Assembly: GCA_029959085.1 (NCBI GenBank)
Contig: JARWIR010000050.1
Span: 1,426,001 to 1,490,000 of the forward strand
Source: Nemophila menziesii
Lineage: Eukaryota; Streptophyta; Magnoliopsida; Boraginales; Hydrophyllaceae
Direction: 5' to 3'
DNA length: 64,000 nt
The stretch's first letter is position 1; each line of letters opens with the position of its first letter. The position numbers were made by a program, and so were the translations under genes. The notes beneath the pieces are model-generated. The model made no database searches. It saw only the letters and a list, made by a program, of their open reading frames with translations, and was not told the DNA's origin. Shown one piece after another: positions 24,412-38,836 of this stretch.

Positions 24412-25416
24412 TTGACTACAACAAAAGTATCAATGAACTACATGGCTTCAGGATATTTCTACAAAAATTCGCAAGTGGAGAGTCACCAGCGGAGAATTGA
24501 TTTTGTTATGAATTTGTTTGAGGAACATAAGTATTCTTCTATCTTTGTATTAATTTTGGGTGCTTTATATTCCTTTTACTACTATCATTACTGTGTGTGA
24601 GTAATGAGTTGATCATACAATTTGTGTGTAGTTAAAAGGCAGTTGCAAAGGCATTTTGTGTAGAAATGTTGCTAGCTTGTCCAAGAAAGGAACCGTGGGA
24701 GACAAAGAAGGAAGAGGGAATTTACTTTATAGTTAGTAATATGATGTCAACATCTTTTATATTTTTTATAGCTACCATTGTATTTGAGGAACATGAAGAA
24801 TATGTGATGTATTTAGATATTAGGTTTTCATATTGCCTTGTGAGTAATAAGTTGGGTGGTTCTCATTATTAAAGAACGCATATTATATTATTGATAGTTT
24901 TTCATTCTAATGATTAAGTTTAAAGTGATATTTAATTATTTATTTTCTTAATATTTAATATATTTCGATACAAATAACCCAAAATTGCAAACCATAACAA
25001 AATCTTAGTGTTCATACTAATATTAAAAGAAATCAAAAGCCACCAGTGTTGTTGAAGTTTTGGAGCGAAACAAGTGCATTTGAAATTCCCTTATCTGATC
25101 CAAACAAGTTTGTTGAATGTATCCAAAAGGTATATTGAAAATTTTGTTAGCTTTAATTGAATTACATGTTTGGTCCCTTTATTATGTGAAATAGAATTAT
25201 AGTCAAGTGTTTATATAATATAGTCTAGCCAAATGTTTCATTTTTTCATATATACTACTATGCAAAATAACCATTATAACTATATGTTTTAAAATTTCAA
25301 CACAAGAATTATTATTAATGAAATTTTAAGAAATCTTGTAATTCAAATCAAGAACGGATTCTAAACATATAACAAATAATGGCCAAAAAATAATAGACAA
25401 AAAACAAAAGAACAAA

Positions 25417-25469
<53 letters not shown>

Positions 25470-28132
25470 TTCTTCATTACATGAGAGAGTGATTTCACTA
25501 TATTGTGTGAAACACTAGAGTAACTATTAAATTTTCTTGACGCTTGCAATCTCAAGCTAGCTTATGTGTTCCAGTATTTCCAACTTCTTCTACTTTACCA
25601 AGTACAAGGAATTTTATTTCCTTAGACAACTCCTTGTTAGATAATGAGGAGGTTGGAAATGAAGAGATATTACCTACTTCTCCCACCTCCCAATAATGAA
25701 GAGATTCAAACTCTACCAATACTTGAATTGTTAAAGAAGCATAACCTTGTTTTTTGAATGCCATCTTTTGATGATACTCTCCATATTAGTTATGGTTGAA
25801 GAATATAACTATTACCGTCTTTCTAAAGTTGAGCTACTCATACTTCTCCTCTTTTGGGTCATGGAAAGTGTTATACTTGTCCTTTTTGGGGCCAAGAAAA
25901 GTGTTATGCTTGTTGTTATTTCCCAATGTAAAATTCTTCCTGGATAGATAAATGAACATGTAAGGCAACATATCGTATTTTTGTAAAAAAAATAATTAAG
26001 GATCTAAATCAAGTTACTCATTGGAAAACACGGTACCCCTAACTCAAGGGTAGTTCCGCCCCTAATAATTGCCATGGAACTCGAATGGTGGACTCGAAAT
26101 ATTTAACTATAGTTAATTATAACTAGTGCCATAAACGTAGAAAAGTATAATCAATTTATGAAGTAAATTTAAGCCTATAAATCATACATCATTATAGGAA
26201 GAAATTCCAAGTTAATTTACACTCTAATAATTTATAACTCAGTAGTGTTGATCAAACAAACATAATAATTAAACTTTTATTTTAAAGAGAAATTACATAT
26301 TATAACTTTAACTAAAAAAAAGGGGTTAGGTTCTATATCGTAATTAACATAAACTGACTAATAACCTTGATCAATTTGATTTCAAACAAAAAATCAATTA
26401 TTAAATAAATTAATATCTTATTCACTTATAAATTATCTTTACAAGGATCAATTCAATCTAAAATCTAATTGTACTAATATGATAAAATGTTAATAATTAA
26501 TGAATCATATAAAAGAAACTTCAATTATTCTTAAAACCCAAAGACTAAAAATGACGAATGAGCACTGCCATAATAAAACTAATGATAAATATTAAATATT
26601 GGGTAGCATATAAATAAAAATATTAACAAAAAAAAAATGAAGTAGCAATGTGAATAATATAAATCAAACCTTTTCATATTTTTTTATAAAAAAATTTCTA
26701 AAAGGTAAAGACAAAATATTGTAATAGAACTACATTATTACACAACATTATTTAAAACATTACAAACAAATTCTCAACTATTTCCTATTATTTTACAAAG
26801 AATTTTTTATCTTTATAAAAAAAGTTCCGAATACCCCAAATAAAAGTAAATTATCTCTTACAACACCTTTTCAACCCCTTCCTAATCAACTTGATTTTCT
26901 TCCTTTTTAATTTTTGCTAGGTCATTTTCTTTTTCAGGCATGTCCTTATTAGTGACTTGTGCAGCCTCGTCGTTTATCTAATTGGCAAAATTGCAAAGTC
27001 CTTATACGCCATAAACTGCTCATCCCTAATCTTTACAAATCCTAATTTTTTTAATCCAAATAGATTTCTCCGTTTCAGCGGAAGGTAACATAATGTCTCT
27101 CCTTCAGATTTGTCGGAACCCGAGTTTCACCTTTCATCATCTTGGTGTAAACCCGTTTCCTCCTGACTGAAATATAATGACCAACGATCAAACATATAAA
27201 TTATTACTATTTACTATATGATAGTCTGGAATTGTGGCAAACATGGGTAAAAAGACAAGGGTGGAGCAAAGAGATTAGAGGAGGACTTAGATTTTTGAGG
27301 AGTGAATCTGAGTGTCAAAAGTGTACTACAAGTGTATAATGTAATGGGTACATAGTTAAAATCGGCGGAGATTAGGGTTTTATAGCTAAATAACTAAGTT
27401 TGAGCAAAAATTAAAGTTAGAGTAATAATATTCAGCCCAAAATAAGGTCTTTTATCCAGCTCAGTTAAAACCATATAATGTTAATTGTTTTACAACAGAC
27501 TGGGCTTTGAATATTTAACATACTGCTTGGACAGTTCATAATAACAAGAAACAAAATTATAAATGATAAGATTATTTTAGTATTTTTCATGGCCCGATGA
27601 CTTTATTTATTGTTGGGATGTTATTTTTGGTGGATTTGTTCCGATTATTTCATCAGTTTTTAAAAGTGAGGTAGTGTTCTTTAACATATAAAGAAAAAGA
27701 AAGCACAATTATAAAATATACACCTATGGTCTTTTTTTCCTCTCAACTCTCATTTCTCTCCCTTCTAATAACATTTATTATATATACACCAAAGCTTTCT
27801 TAATGGGATTAATTACACTCACATTACGCTTTTCTTCTTTCTCATAGATATGTCTTCTTACTGTCTTTGTCATCATATGCTATGTAAACAGTAATTTCAC
27901 ATATTATGAGTTAGGCCTAAAAATGGTAAGCCATGTTATTGGAAACCTTAAATTTAGAAATTTAGTAGAGTATTTGTCAGAAAAGTTTTGTGAAAAATTG
28001 GGATTTATTACATCATGGAGCGTTACTATTTTTTAAAGCCTTTTCTTAAATTAGTAGTAAAATGAAGCAAAAATACTGAATTTGGGGCTTGCAAATTTGT
28101 ACTTATCAACAAAAGTTTCGTGATTTTGAATT
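24412..28132 (+). repeat. Satellite unit 7 (full length, 3721 bases)
   Basis: The longest full unit without an insertion, mainly because of a 51-base TG/TA tract. Its second half shares a private variant block with unit 6, and its first half shares another with unit 8 (GCAAACCATAAC, AACAAGTTTGTTG, GTGAAATAGAAT). This is the signature of a recent one-unit tandem duplication. Confidence 0.95.
25417..25467. repeat. TG/TA microsatellite, unit 7
   Basis: About 51 bases. Unit 8, otherwise almost the same around this point, has only 36, so the tract changes faster than its surroundings. Confidence 0.9.
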
Positions 28133-29137
28133 TTGACTACAACAAAAGTATCAATGAACTACATGGCTTCAGGATATTTCTACAAAAATTCGCAAGTGGA
28201 GAGTCACCAGCGGAGAATTGATTTTGTTATGAATTTGTTTGAGGAACATAAGTATTCTTCTATCTTTGTATTAATTTTGGGTGCTTTATATCCCTTTTAC
28301 TACTATCATTACTGTGTGTGAGTAATGAGTTGATCATACAATTTGTGTGTAGTTAAAAGGCAGTTGCAAAGGCATTTTGTGTAGAAATGTTGCTAGCTTG
28401 TCCAAGAAAGGAACCGTGGGAGACAAAGAAGGAAGAGGGAATTTACTTTATAGTTAGTAATATGATGTCAACATCTTTTATATTTTTTATAGCTACCATT
28501 GTATTTGAGGAACATGAAGAATATGTGATGTATTTAGATATTAGGTTTTCATATTGCCTTGTGAGTAATAAGTTGGGTGGTTCTCATTATTAAAGAACGC
28601 ATATTATATTATTGATAGTTTTTCATTCTAATGATTAAGTTTAAAGTGATATTTAATTATTTATTTTCTTAATATTTAATATATTTCGATACAAATAACC
28701 CAAAATTGCAAACCATAACAAAATCTTAGTGTTCATACTAATATTAAAAGAAATCAAAAGCCACCAGTGTTGTTGAAGTTTTGGAGCGAAACAAGTGCAT
28801 TTGAAATTCCCTTATCTGATCCAAACAAGTTTGTTGAATGTATCCAAAAGGTATATTGAAAATTTTGTTAGCTTTAATTGAATTACATGTTTGGTCCCTT
28901 TATTATGTGAAATAGAATTATAGTCAAGTGTTTATATAATATAGTCTAGCCAAATGTTTCATTTTTTCATATATACTACTATGCAAAATAACCATTATAA
29001 CTATATGTTTTAAAATTTCAACACAAGAATTATTATTAATGAAATTTTAAGAAATCTTGTAATTCAAATCAAGAACGGATTCTAAACATATAACAAATAA
29101 TGGCCAAAAAATAATAGACAAAAAACAAAAGAACAAA

Positions 29138-29175
<38 letters not shown>

Positions 29176-31831
29176 ATTCTTCATTACATGAGAGAGTGAT
29201 TTCACTATATTGTGTGAAACACTAGAGTAACTATTAAATTTTCTTGACGCTTGCAATCTCAAGCTAGCTTATGTGTTCCAGTATTTCCAACTTCTTCTAC
29301 TTTACCAAGTACAAGGAATTTTATTTCCTTAGACAACTCCTTGTTAGATAATGAGGAGGTTGGAAATGAAGAGATATTACCTACTTCTCCCACCTCCCAA
29401 TAATGAAGAGATTCAAACTCTACCAATACTTGAATTGTTAAAGAAGCATAACCTTGTTTTTTGAATGCCATCTTTTGATGATACTCTCCATATTAGTTAT
29501 GGTTGAAGAATATAACTATTACCGTCTTTCTAAAGTTGAGCTACTCATACTTCTCCTCTTTTGGGTCATGGAAAGTGTTATACTTGTCCTTTTTGGGGCC
29601 AAGAAAAGTGTTATGCTTGTTTCTATTTCCCAATGTAAAATTCTTCCTGGATAGATAAATGAACATGTAAGGCAACATATCGTATTTTTGTAAAAAAAAT
29701 AATTAAGGATCTAAATCAAGTTACTCATTGGAAAACACGGTACCCCTAACTCAAGGGTAGTTCCGCCCCTAATAATTGCCATGGAACTCGAATGGTGGAC
29801 TCGAAATATTTAACTATAGTTAATTATAACTAGTGCCATAAACGTAGAAAAGTATAATCAATTTATGAAGTAAATTTAAGCCTATAAATCATACATCATT
29901 ATAGGAAGAAATTCCAAGTTAATTTACACTCTAATAATTTATAACTCAGTAGTGTTGATCAAACAAACATAATAATTAAACTTTTATTTTAAAGAGAAAT
30001 TACATATTATAACTTTAACTAAAAAAAAGGGGTTAGGTTCTATATCGTAATTAACATAAACTGACTAATGACCTTGATCAATTTGATTTCAAACAAAAAA
30101 TCAATTATTAAATAAATTAATATCTTATTCACTTATAAATTATCTTTACAAGGATCCATTCAATCTAACATCTAATTGTACTAATATGATAAAATATTCA
30201 TAATTAATGAATCATATAAAAGAAACTTCAATTATTCTTAAAACCCAAAGACTAAAAATGAAGAATGAGCACTGCCATAATAAAACTAATGATAAAAATT
30301 AAATATTGGGTAGCATATAAATAAAAATATTAACAAAAAACAACGAAGTAGCAATGTGATTAATATAAATTTTTTATATTTTTTTATAAAAAAAATCCTA
30401 AAAGGTAAAGACAAAATATTGTAATAGAACTACATTATTACACAACATTATTTAAAACATTACAAACAAATTCTCAACTATTTCCTATTATTTTACAAAG
30501 AATTTTTTATATTTATAAAAAAAGTTCTGAATACCCCAAATAAAAGTAAATTATCTCTTACAACACCCTTTCAACCCCTTCCTCCTCAACTTGATTTTCT
30601 TCCTTTTTAATTTTTACAAGGTCATTTTCTTTTTCACGCATGTCCCTATTAGTGGCTTGTGCAGCCTCGTCTTTATCTAAATGGAAAAATTGCTAAGCCC
30701 TTATACGCCATAAACTGCTCATCCGTGATCTTTACAAATCCTAATTTTTTTATCCAAATAGACTTCGCCGTTTCAGCGGAAGGTAACATAAAGTCTCTCC
30801 TTCAGATTTGTCGGAACCCGAGTTTCACCTTTCATCATCTTGGTGTAGACCCGTTTCCTCCTAGCTGAAATATAATGACCACCGATCAAACATATAAATT
30901 ATTTCTATTTACTATATGGTAGTCTGGAATTGTGGCAAACATGGGTAAAAGGACAAGGGTGGAGCAAAGAGATTAGAGGATGACTTAGATTTTTGAGGAG
31001 TCAATTTGAGTGTCTGAAGTGTACTACAAGTGTATAATGTAATGGGTGTATAGTTAAAATCGGCGGAGATTAGGGTTTTATAGCTAAATAACTAAGTTTG
31101 AGCAAAAATTAAAGTTAGAGTAATAATATTCAGCCTAAAATAAGGTCTTTTATCCAGCCCAGTTAAAACCATATAATGTTAATTGTTTTACAACAGACTG
31201 GGCTTTGAATATTTAACATACTGCTTGGACAATTCATAATAACAAGAAACAAAATTATAAATGATAAGATTATTTTAGTATTTTTCATGGCTAGATGACT
31301 TTATTTATTGTTGGGATGTTATTTTTGGTGGATTTGTTCGGATTATTTCATCAGTTTTTAAAAGTGAGGTAGTGTTCTTTAACATATAAAGAAAAAGAAA
31401 CCACAATTATAAAATATACACCTATGGTCTTTTTTTCCTCTCAACTCTCATTTCTCTCCCTTCTCATAACATTTATTATATATACACCAAAGCTTTCTTA
31501 ATGGGATTAATTACACTCACATTACGCTTTTCTTCTTTCTCATAGATATGTCTTCTTACTTTCTTTGTCATCATATGCTATGTAAACAGTAATTTCACAT
31601 ATTATGAGTTAGGTCTAAAAATGGTAAGCCATGTTATTGGAAACCATAAATTTAGAAATTTAGTAGAGTATTTGTCAGAAAAGTTTTGTGAAAAATTGGG
31701 ATATATTACATCATGGAGCGTTACTATTTTTTAAAGCCTTTTCTTAAATTAGTAGTAAAATGAAGCAAAAATACTGAATTTGGGGCTTGCAAATTTGTAC
31801 TTATCAATAAAAAGTTTCGTGATTTTGAATT
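28133..31831 (+). repeat. Satellite unit 8 (full length, 3699 bases)
   Basis: The first part is nearly identical to unit 7 (including GACTCGAAATATTT and CATAAACGTAG near 29.8 kb). After about 30.05 kb it switches to a different subtype with its own changes, for example TTTTTTATATTTTT near 30370 and a one-base loss in the run before TATCCAAATAG near 30751. Confidence 0.95.
29139..29174. repeat. TG/TA microsatellite, unit 8
   Basis: About 36 bases; compare the near-twin unit 7 with 51. Confidence 0.9.
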
Positions 31832-34800
31832 TTGCCTACAACAAAAGTATCAATGAACTACATGGCTTCAGGATATTTTTACAAAAATTCGCAAGTGGAG
31901 AGTCACCAGCGTAGAATTGATTTTGTTATGAATTTGTTTGAGGAACATAAGTATACTTCTATCTTTGTATTAATTTTGGGTGCTTTGTATCCCTTTTACT
32001 ACGATCATTACTGTGTGTGAGTAATGAGTTGATCATACAATTTGTGTGTAGTTAAAAGGCAGTTGCAAAGGCATTTTGTGTAGAAATGTTGCTAGCTTGT
32101 CCAAGAAAAGAACCGTGGGAGACAAAGAAGGAAGAGGGGATTTACTTTATAGTTAGGAATATGATGTCAACATCTTTTATATTTTTTATAGCTACCATTG
32201 TATTTGAGGAACATGAAGAATATGTGATGTAGTTAGATATTAGGTTTTCATATTGCCTTGTGAGTAATAAGTTGGGTGGGTCTCATTATTAAAGAACGCA
32301 TATTATATTATTGATAGTTTTTTATTCTAATGATTAAGTTTAAAGTGACATTTAATTATTTGTTTTCTTAATATTTAATATATTTCGATACAAATAACCC
32401 AAAATTGCAACCCTTAACAAAATCTTAGAGTTCTTACTAATATTAAAAGAAATCAAAAGCCACCAGTGTTGTTGAAGTTTTGGAGCGAAACAACTACATT
32501 TGAAATTGCCTTATCTGATCCAAACGAATTTGCTGAATGTATCCAAAAGGTATATTGAAAATTTTGTTAGCTTTAATTGAATTACATGTTTGGTCCCTTT
32601 ATTATGTGAGCTAGAATTATAGTTAAGTGTTTATATAATATAGTCTAGCCAAATGTTTCATTTTTTCATATATACTACTATGCAAAATAACCATTATAAC
32701 TATATGTTTTAAAATTTCAACAAAAGAATTATTATTAATGAAATTTTAAGAAATCTTGTAATTCAAATCAAGAACGGATTCTAAACATATAACAAATAAT
32801 GGCCAAAAAGTAATAGACAAAAAACAAAAGAACAAATGTGTGTGTATATATATATATATATCATTCTTCATTACATGAGATAGTGATTTCACTATATTGT
32901 ATGAAACACTAGAGCAACTATTAAATTTTCTTGACGCCTGCAATCTCAAGCTAGCATATGTGTTCCAGTATTTCCAACTTCTTCTACTTTACCAAGTACA
33001 AGGAATTTTATTTCCTTAGACAACTCCTTGTTAGATAATGAGGAGTTTGGAAATGAAGAGATATTACCTACTTCTCCCACCTCCCAATAATGAAGAGATT
33101 CAAACTCTACCAATACTTGAATTGTTAAAGAAGCATAACCTTGTTTTTTGAATGCCATCTTTTGATGATACTCTCCATATTAGTTATGGTTGAAGAATAT
33201 AACCATTACCGTCTTTCTAAAGTTGAGCTACTCATACTTCTCCTCTTTTGGGTCATGGGAAGTGTTATACTTGTCCTTTTTGGGACCAAGAAAAGTATTA
33301 TGCTTGTTGCTATTTCCCAATGTAAAATTCTTCCTGGATAGATAAATGAACATGTAAGGCAACATATCGTATTTTTGTAAAAAAATAATTAAGGGTCTAA
33401 ATCAAGTTACTCATTGGAAAACACGGTACCCCTAACTCAAGGGTAGTTCCGCCCCTAATAATTGCCATGGAACTCGAATGGTGGACTCAAAATATTTAAC
33501 TATAGTTAATTATAACTAGTGCCAAAAACGTAGAAAAGTATAATCAATTTCTGAAGTAAATTTAAGCCTATAAATCATACATCATTATAGGAAGAAATTC
33601 CAAGTTAATTTACACTCTAATAATTTATAACTCAGTAGTGTTGATCAAACAAACATAATAATTAAACTTTTATTTTAAAGAGAAATTACATATTATAACT
33701 TTCACTACAAAAAAAAGGGTTAGGTTCTATATCATAATTAACATAAACTGACTAATGACCTTGATCAATTTGATTTCAAACAAAAAATCAATTATTAAAT
33801 AAATTAATATCTTATTCACTTATAAATTATCTTTACAAGGATCCATTCAATATAACATCTAATTGTGCTAATATGATAAAATGTTAATAATTAATGAATC
33901 ATATAAAAGAAACTTCAATTATTCTTAAAACCCAAAGACTAAAAATAAAGAATGAGCACTGCCATAATAAAACTAATGATAAAAATTAAATATTGGGTAG
34001 CATAAGAATATAAATATTAACAAACAAAAAAAAAGAAGTAGAAATGTGAATAATATAAATCAAACCTTTTCATATTTTTTTATAAAAAAAATCCTAAAAG
34101 GTAAAGACAAAATATTGTAATAGAACTACATTATGACACAACATTATTTAAAACATTACAAACAAATTCTCAACTATTTCCTATTATTTTACAAAGAATT
34201 TTTTATCTTTATAAAAAAAGTTCTGAATACCCCAAATAAAAGTAAATTATCTCTTACAACACCCTTTCAACCCCTTCCTCATCAATTTGATTTTCTTCCT
34301 TTTTAGTTTTTGCAAGGTCATTTTCTTTTTCAGGCATGTCCTTATTAGTGGCTTGTGCAGCCTCGTCGTTTATCTAATTGGAAAAATTGCAAAGTCCTTA
34401 TACGCCATAAAATGCTCATCCCTGATCTTTACAAATCCTAATTTTTTTAATCCAAATAGATTTCGCCGTTTCAGCGGAAGGTAACATAAAGTCTCTCATT
34501 CAGATTTGTCGGAACCCGAGTTTCACCTTTCATCATCTTGGTGTAAACCCGTTTCCTCCTGGCTGAAATATAATGGCCAACGATCAAAGATATAAATTAT
34601 TTCTATTTACTATATGATAGTCTGGAATTGTGGCAAACATGGGTAAAAAGACAAGGGTGGATCAAAGAGATTAGAGGAGGACTTAGATTTTTGAGGAGTG
34701 AATCTGAGTGTCTAAAGTGTACTACAAGTGTATAATGTAATGGGTGTATAGTTAAAATCGGCGGAGATTAGGGTTTTATAGCTAAATAACTAAGTTTGAT

Positions 34801-35528
34801 CTAAAATTAAAGTTAGAGTAATAATATTCAGCCTAAAATAAGGTCTTTATCCAGCCCAGTTAAAACCATATAATGTTAATTGTTTTACAACATACTGGGC
34901 TTTGAATATTTAACATACTGCTTGGACAGTTCATCATAACAAGAAATAAAATTATAAATGATAAGATTATTTTAGTATTTTTCATGGCCCGATTACTTTA
35001 TTTATTGTTGGGATGTTATTTTTGGTGGATTTGTTCGGATTATTTCATCAGTTTTTAAAAGTGAGGTACTGTTCTTTAACATATAAAGAAAAAGAAAGCA
35101 CAATTATAAAATATACACCTATGGTCTTTTTTTCCTCTCAACTCTCATTTCTCTCCCTTCTCATAACATTTATTATATATACACCAAAGCTTTCTTAATG
35201 GGATTAATTACACTCACATTACGCTTTTCTTCTTTCTCATAGATATGTCTTCTTACTTTCTTTGTCATCAAAATGCTATGTAAACAGTAATTTCACATAT
35301 TATGAGTTAGGTCTAAAAATGGTAAGCCATGTTATTGGAAACCATAAATTTAGAAATTTAGTAGAGTATTTGTCAGAAAAGTTTTGTGAAAAATTGGGAT
35401 TTATTACATCATGGAGCGTTACTATTTTTTAAAGCCTTTTCTTAAATTAGTAGTAAAATGAAGCAAAAATACTGAATTTGGGGCTTGCAAATTTGTACTT
35501 ATCAACATAAGTTTCGTTATTTTGAATT
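31832..35528 (+). repeat. Satellite unit 9 (full length, 3697 bases)
   Basis: Full-length unit with more private changes than most. Examples are GACCAAG in place of GGCCAAG at 33284, a nonsense change in the 68-codon frame near 32231, and AACAAACAAAAAAAAAG near 34020. It looks like an older, less homogenised copy. Confidence 0.95.
32837..32861. repeat. TG/TA microsatellite, unit 9
   Basis: About 25 bases. Confidence 0.9.
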
Positions 35529-36533
35529 TTGACTACAATAAAAGTATCAACGAACTACATGGCTTCAGGATATTTCTACAAAAATTCACAAGTGGAGAGT
35601 CACCAGCGGAGAATTGATTTTGTTATGAATTTGTTTGAGGAACATAAGTATTCTTCTATCTTTGTATTAATTTTGGGTGCTTTATATCCCTTTTACTACT
35701 ATCATTACTGTGTGTGAGTAATGAGTTGATCATACAATTTGTGTGTAGTTAAAAGGCAGTTGCAAAGGCATTTTATGTAGAAATGTTGCTATCTTGTCCA
35801 AGAAAGAAACCGTGGGAGACAAAGAAGGGAGAGGGGATTTACTTTATAATTAGTAATATGATGTCAACATCTTTTATATTTTTTATACCTACCATTGTAT
35901 TTGAGCAACATGAAGAATATGTGATGTATTTAGATATTAGGTTTTGATATTGCCTTGTGAGTAATAAGTTGGGTGGTTCTCATTATTAAAGAACGCATAT
36001 TATATTATTGATAGTTTTTCATTCTAATGATTAAGTTTAAAGTGATATTTAATTATTTATTTTCTTAATATTTAATATATTTCGATACAAATAACCCAAA
36101 ATTGCAAACCTTAACAAAATCTTAGTGTTCATACTAATATTAAAAGAAATCAAAAACCACCAGTGTTGTTGAAGTTTTGGAGCGAAACAAGTGCATTTGA
36201 AATTCCCTTATCTGATCCAAACAAATTTGCTGAATGTATCCAAAAGGTATATTGAAAATTTTGTTAGCTTTAATTGAATTACATGTTTGGTCCCTTTATT
36301 ATGTGAACTAGAATTATAGTCAAGTGTTTATATAATATAGTCTAGCCAAATGTTTCATTTTTTCATATATACTACTATGCAAAATAACCATTATAACTAT
36401 ATGTTTTAAAATTTCAACACAAGAATTATTATTAATGAAATATTAAGAAATCTTGTAATTCTAATCAAGAACGGATTCTAAACATATAACAGATAATGGC
36501 CAAAAAACAATAGACAAAAAACAAAAGAACAAA

Positions 36534-36572
<39 letters not shown>
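36534..36572. repeat. TG/TA microsatellite, unit 10
   Basis: About 39 bases. Confidence 0.9.
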
Positions 36573-36574
<2 letters not shown>

Positions 36575-38628
36575 TTCTTCATTACATGAGAGAGTGATTT
36601 CACTATATTGTGTGAAACACTAGAGCAACTATTAAATTTTCTTGACGCCTGCAATCTCAAGCTAGCATATGTGTTCCAGTATTTCCAACTTCTTCTACTT
36701 TACCAAGTACAAGGAATCTTATTTCCTTAGATAACTCCTTGTTAGATAATGAGGATGTTGGAAATGAAGAGATGTTACCTATTTCTCCCACCTCCCAATA
36801 ATGAAGAGATTCAAACTCTACCAATACTTGAATTGTTAAAGAAGCATAACCTTGTTTTTTGAATGCCATCTTTCGATGATACTCTCCATATTAGTTATGG
36901 TTGAAGAATATAACCATTACCGTCTTTCTAAAGTTGAGCTACTCATACTTCTCCTCTTTTGGGTCATGGGAAGTGTTATACTTGTCCTTTTTGGGGCCAA
37001 GAAAAGTGTTATGCTTGTTGCTATTTCCCAATGTAAAATTCTTCCTGGATAGATAAATTAACATGTAAGGCAACATATCGTATTTTTGTAAAAAAATAAT
37101 TAAGGGTCTAAATCAAGTTACTCATTGGAAAATACGGTACCCCTAACTCAAGGGTAGTTCCGCCCCTAATAATTGCCATGGAACTCGAATGGTGGACTCA
37201 AAATGTTTAACTATAGTTAATTATAACTAGAGCCAAAAACGTAGAAAAGTATAATCAATTTATGAAGTAAATTTAAGCCTATAAATCATACATCATTATA
37301 GGAAGAAATTCCAAGTTAATTTACACTCTAATAATTTATAACTCAGTAGTGTTGATCAAACAAACATAATAATTAAACTTTTATTTTAAAGAGAAATTAC
37401 ATATTATAACTTTAACTACAAAAAAAAGGGGTTAGGTTCTATATCGTAATTAACATAAACTGACTAATGACCTTGATCAATTTGATTTCAAACAAAAAAT
37501 CAATTGTTAAATAAATTAATATCTTATTCACTTATAAATTATCTTTACAAGGATCCATTCAATATAACATCTAATTGTGCTAATATGATAAAATGTTAAT
37601 AATTAATGAATCATATAAAAGAAACTTCAATTATTCTTAAAACCCAAAGACTAAAAATGAAGAATGAGCACTGCCAGAATAAAACTAATGATAAAAATTA
37701 AATATTGGGTAGCGTATAAATAAAAATATAAACAAAAAACAACAAAGTAGCAATGTGAATAATATAAATCAAACCTTTTCATATTTTTTTATAAAAAAAA
37801 TCCTAAAAGGTAAAGACAAAATATTGTAATAGAACTACATTATTACACAACATTATTTAAAACATTACAAACAAATTCTCAACTATTTCCTATTATTTTA
37901 CAAAGAATTTATAAAAAAAGTTCTGAATACCGCAAATAAAAGTAAATTATCTCTTACAACACCCTTTCAACCCCTTCCTCATCAACTTGATTTTCTTCCT
38001 TTTTAATTTTTGCAAGGTCATTTTCTTTTTCAGGCATGTCCTTATTAGTGGCTTGTGCAGCCTCGTCGTTTATCTAATTGGCAATATTGCAAAGTCCTTA
38101 TACGCCATAAACTGATCATCCCTGATCTTTACAAATCCTAATTTTTTTAATCCAAATAGATTTCGCCGTTGCAGGGGAAGGTAACATGAAGTCTCTCCTT
38201 CAGATTTGTCGGAACCAGAGTTTCACCTTTCATCATCTTGGTGTAAACCCGTTTCCTCCTGGCTGAAATATAATGGCCAACGATCAAACATATAAATTAT
38301 TTCTATTTACTATATGATAGTCTAGAATTGTGGCAAACATGGGTAAAAAGACAAGGTTGGAGCAAAGAGATTAGAGGAGGACTTAGATTTTTGAGGAGTG
38401 AATTTGATTGTCTAAAGTGTACTACAAGTGTATAATGTAATGGGTGTATAGTTAAAATCTTCGGAGATTAGGGTTTTATAGCTAAATAACTAAGTTTGAG
38501 CAAAAATTAAAGTTAGAGTAATAATATTCAGCCCAAAATAAGGTCTTTTATCCAGCCCAGTTAAAACTATATAATGTTAATTGTTTTACAACAGACTGGG
38601 CTTTGAATATTTAACATACTACTTGGAC

Positions 38629-38638
38629 AGTTCATAAT
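38629..38638. repeat. Left target-site duplication of the MITE
   Basis: AGTTCATAAT; the same ten bases follow the element, while other units have a single copy here, as in GGACAGTTCATAATAACAAG. Confidence 0.85.
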
Positions 38639-38826
38639 GGGTAATATTTCCATCCAATATTGGATTGTCCAATTTTCATATCACGGTCATTGATTATTAT
38701 AACAAAACACATGTCATTAGATTAAATTAATGTGTTAGTTACTTTTGCAAGTTTAAAACATAGGGTATGTGTATTAATGTAATTGGTTTAGGATCATCCA
38801 ATATTGGATGGAAGAATTTTCCTATA
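38639..38826. mobile_element. Small inverted-repeat element (Mutator-like MITE candidate)
   Basis: 188 bases found only in this unit. The left end reads GGGTAATATTTCCATCC; the right end, read inward on the other strand, reads GGAAAATTCTTCCATCC. Both continue CAATATTGGAT, so a 17-base core TCCATCCAATATTGGAT is a perfect terminal inverted repeat. It has no coding capacity. A 10-base direct duplication flanks it. Small size, TIRs, GG-rich outer ends and a 9-10-base duplication fit a non-autonomous Mutator-like element. hAT elements usually make 8-base duplications, so they fit less well. It sits between the Site II cluster and the TATA box of this unit. Confidence 0.75.
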
Positions 38827-38836
38827 AGTTCATAAT
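38827..38836. repeat. Right target-site duplication of the MITE
   Basis: AGTTCATAAT, matching 38629-38638. The first base could belong to the element end, giving 9 bases, the usual Mutator-like size. Confidence 0.85.
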
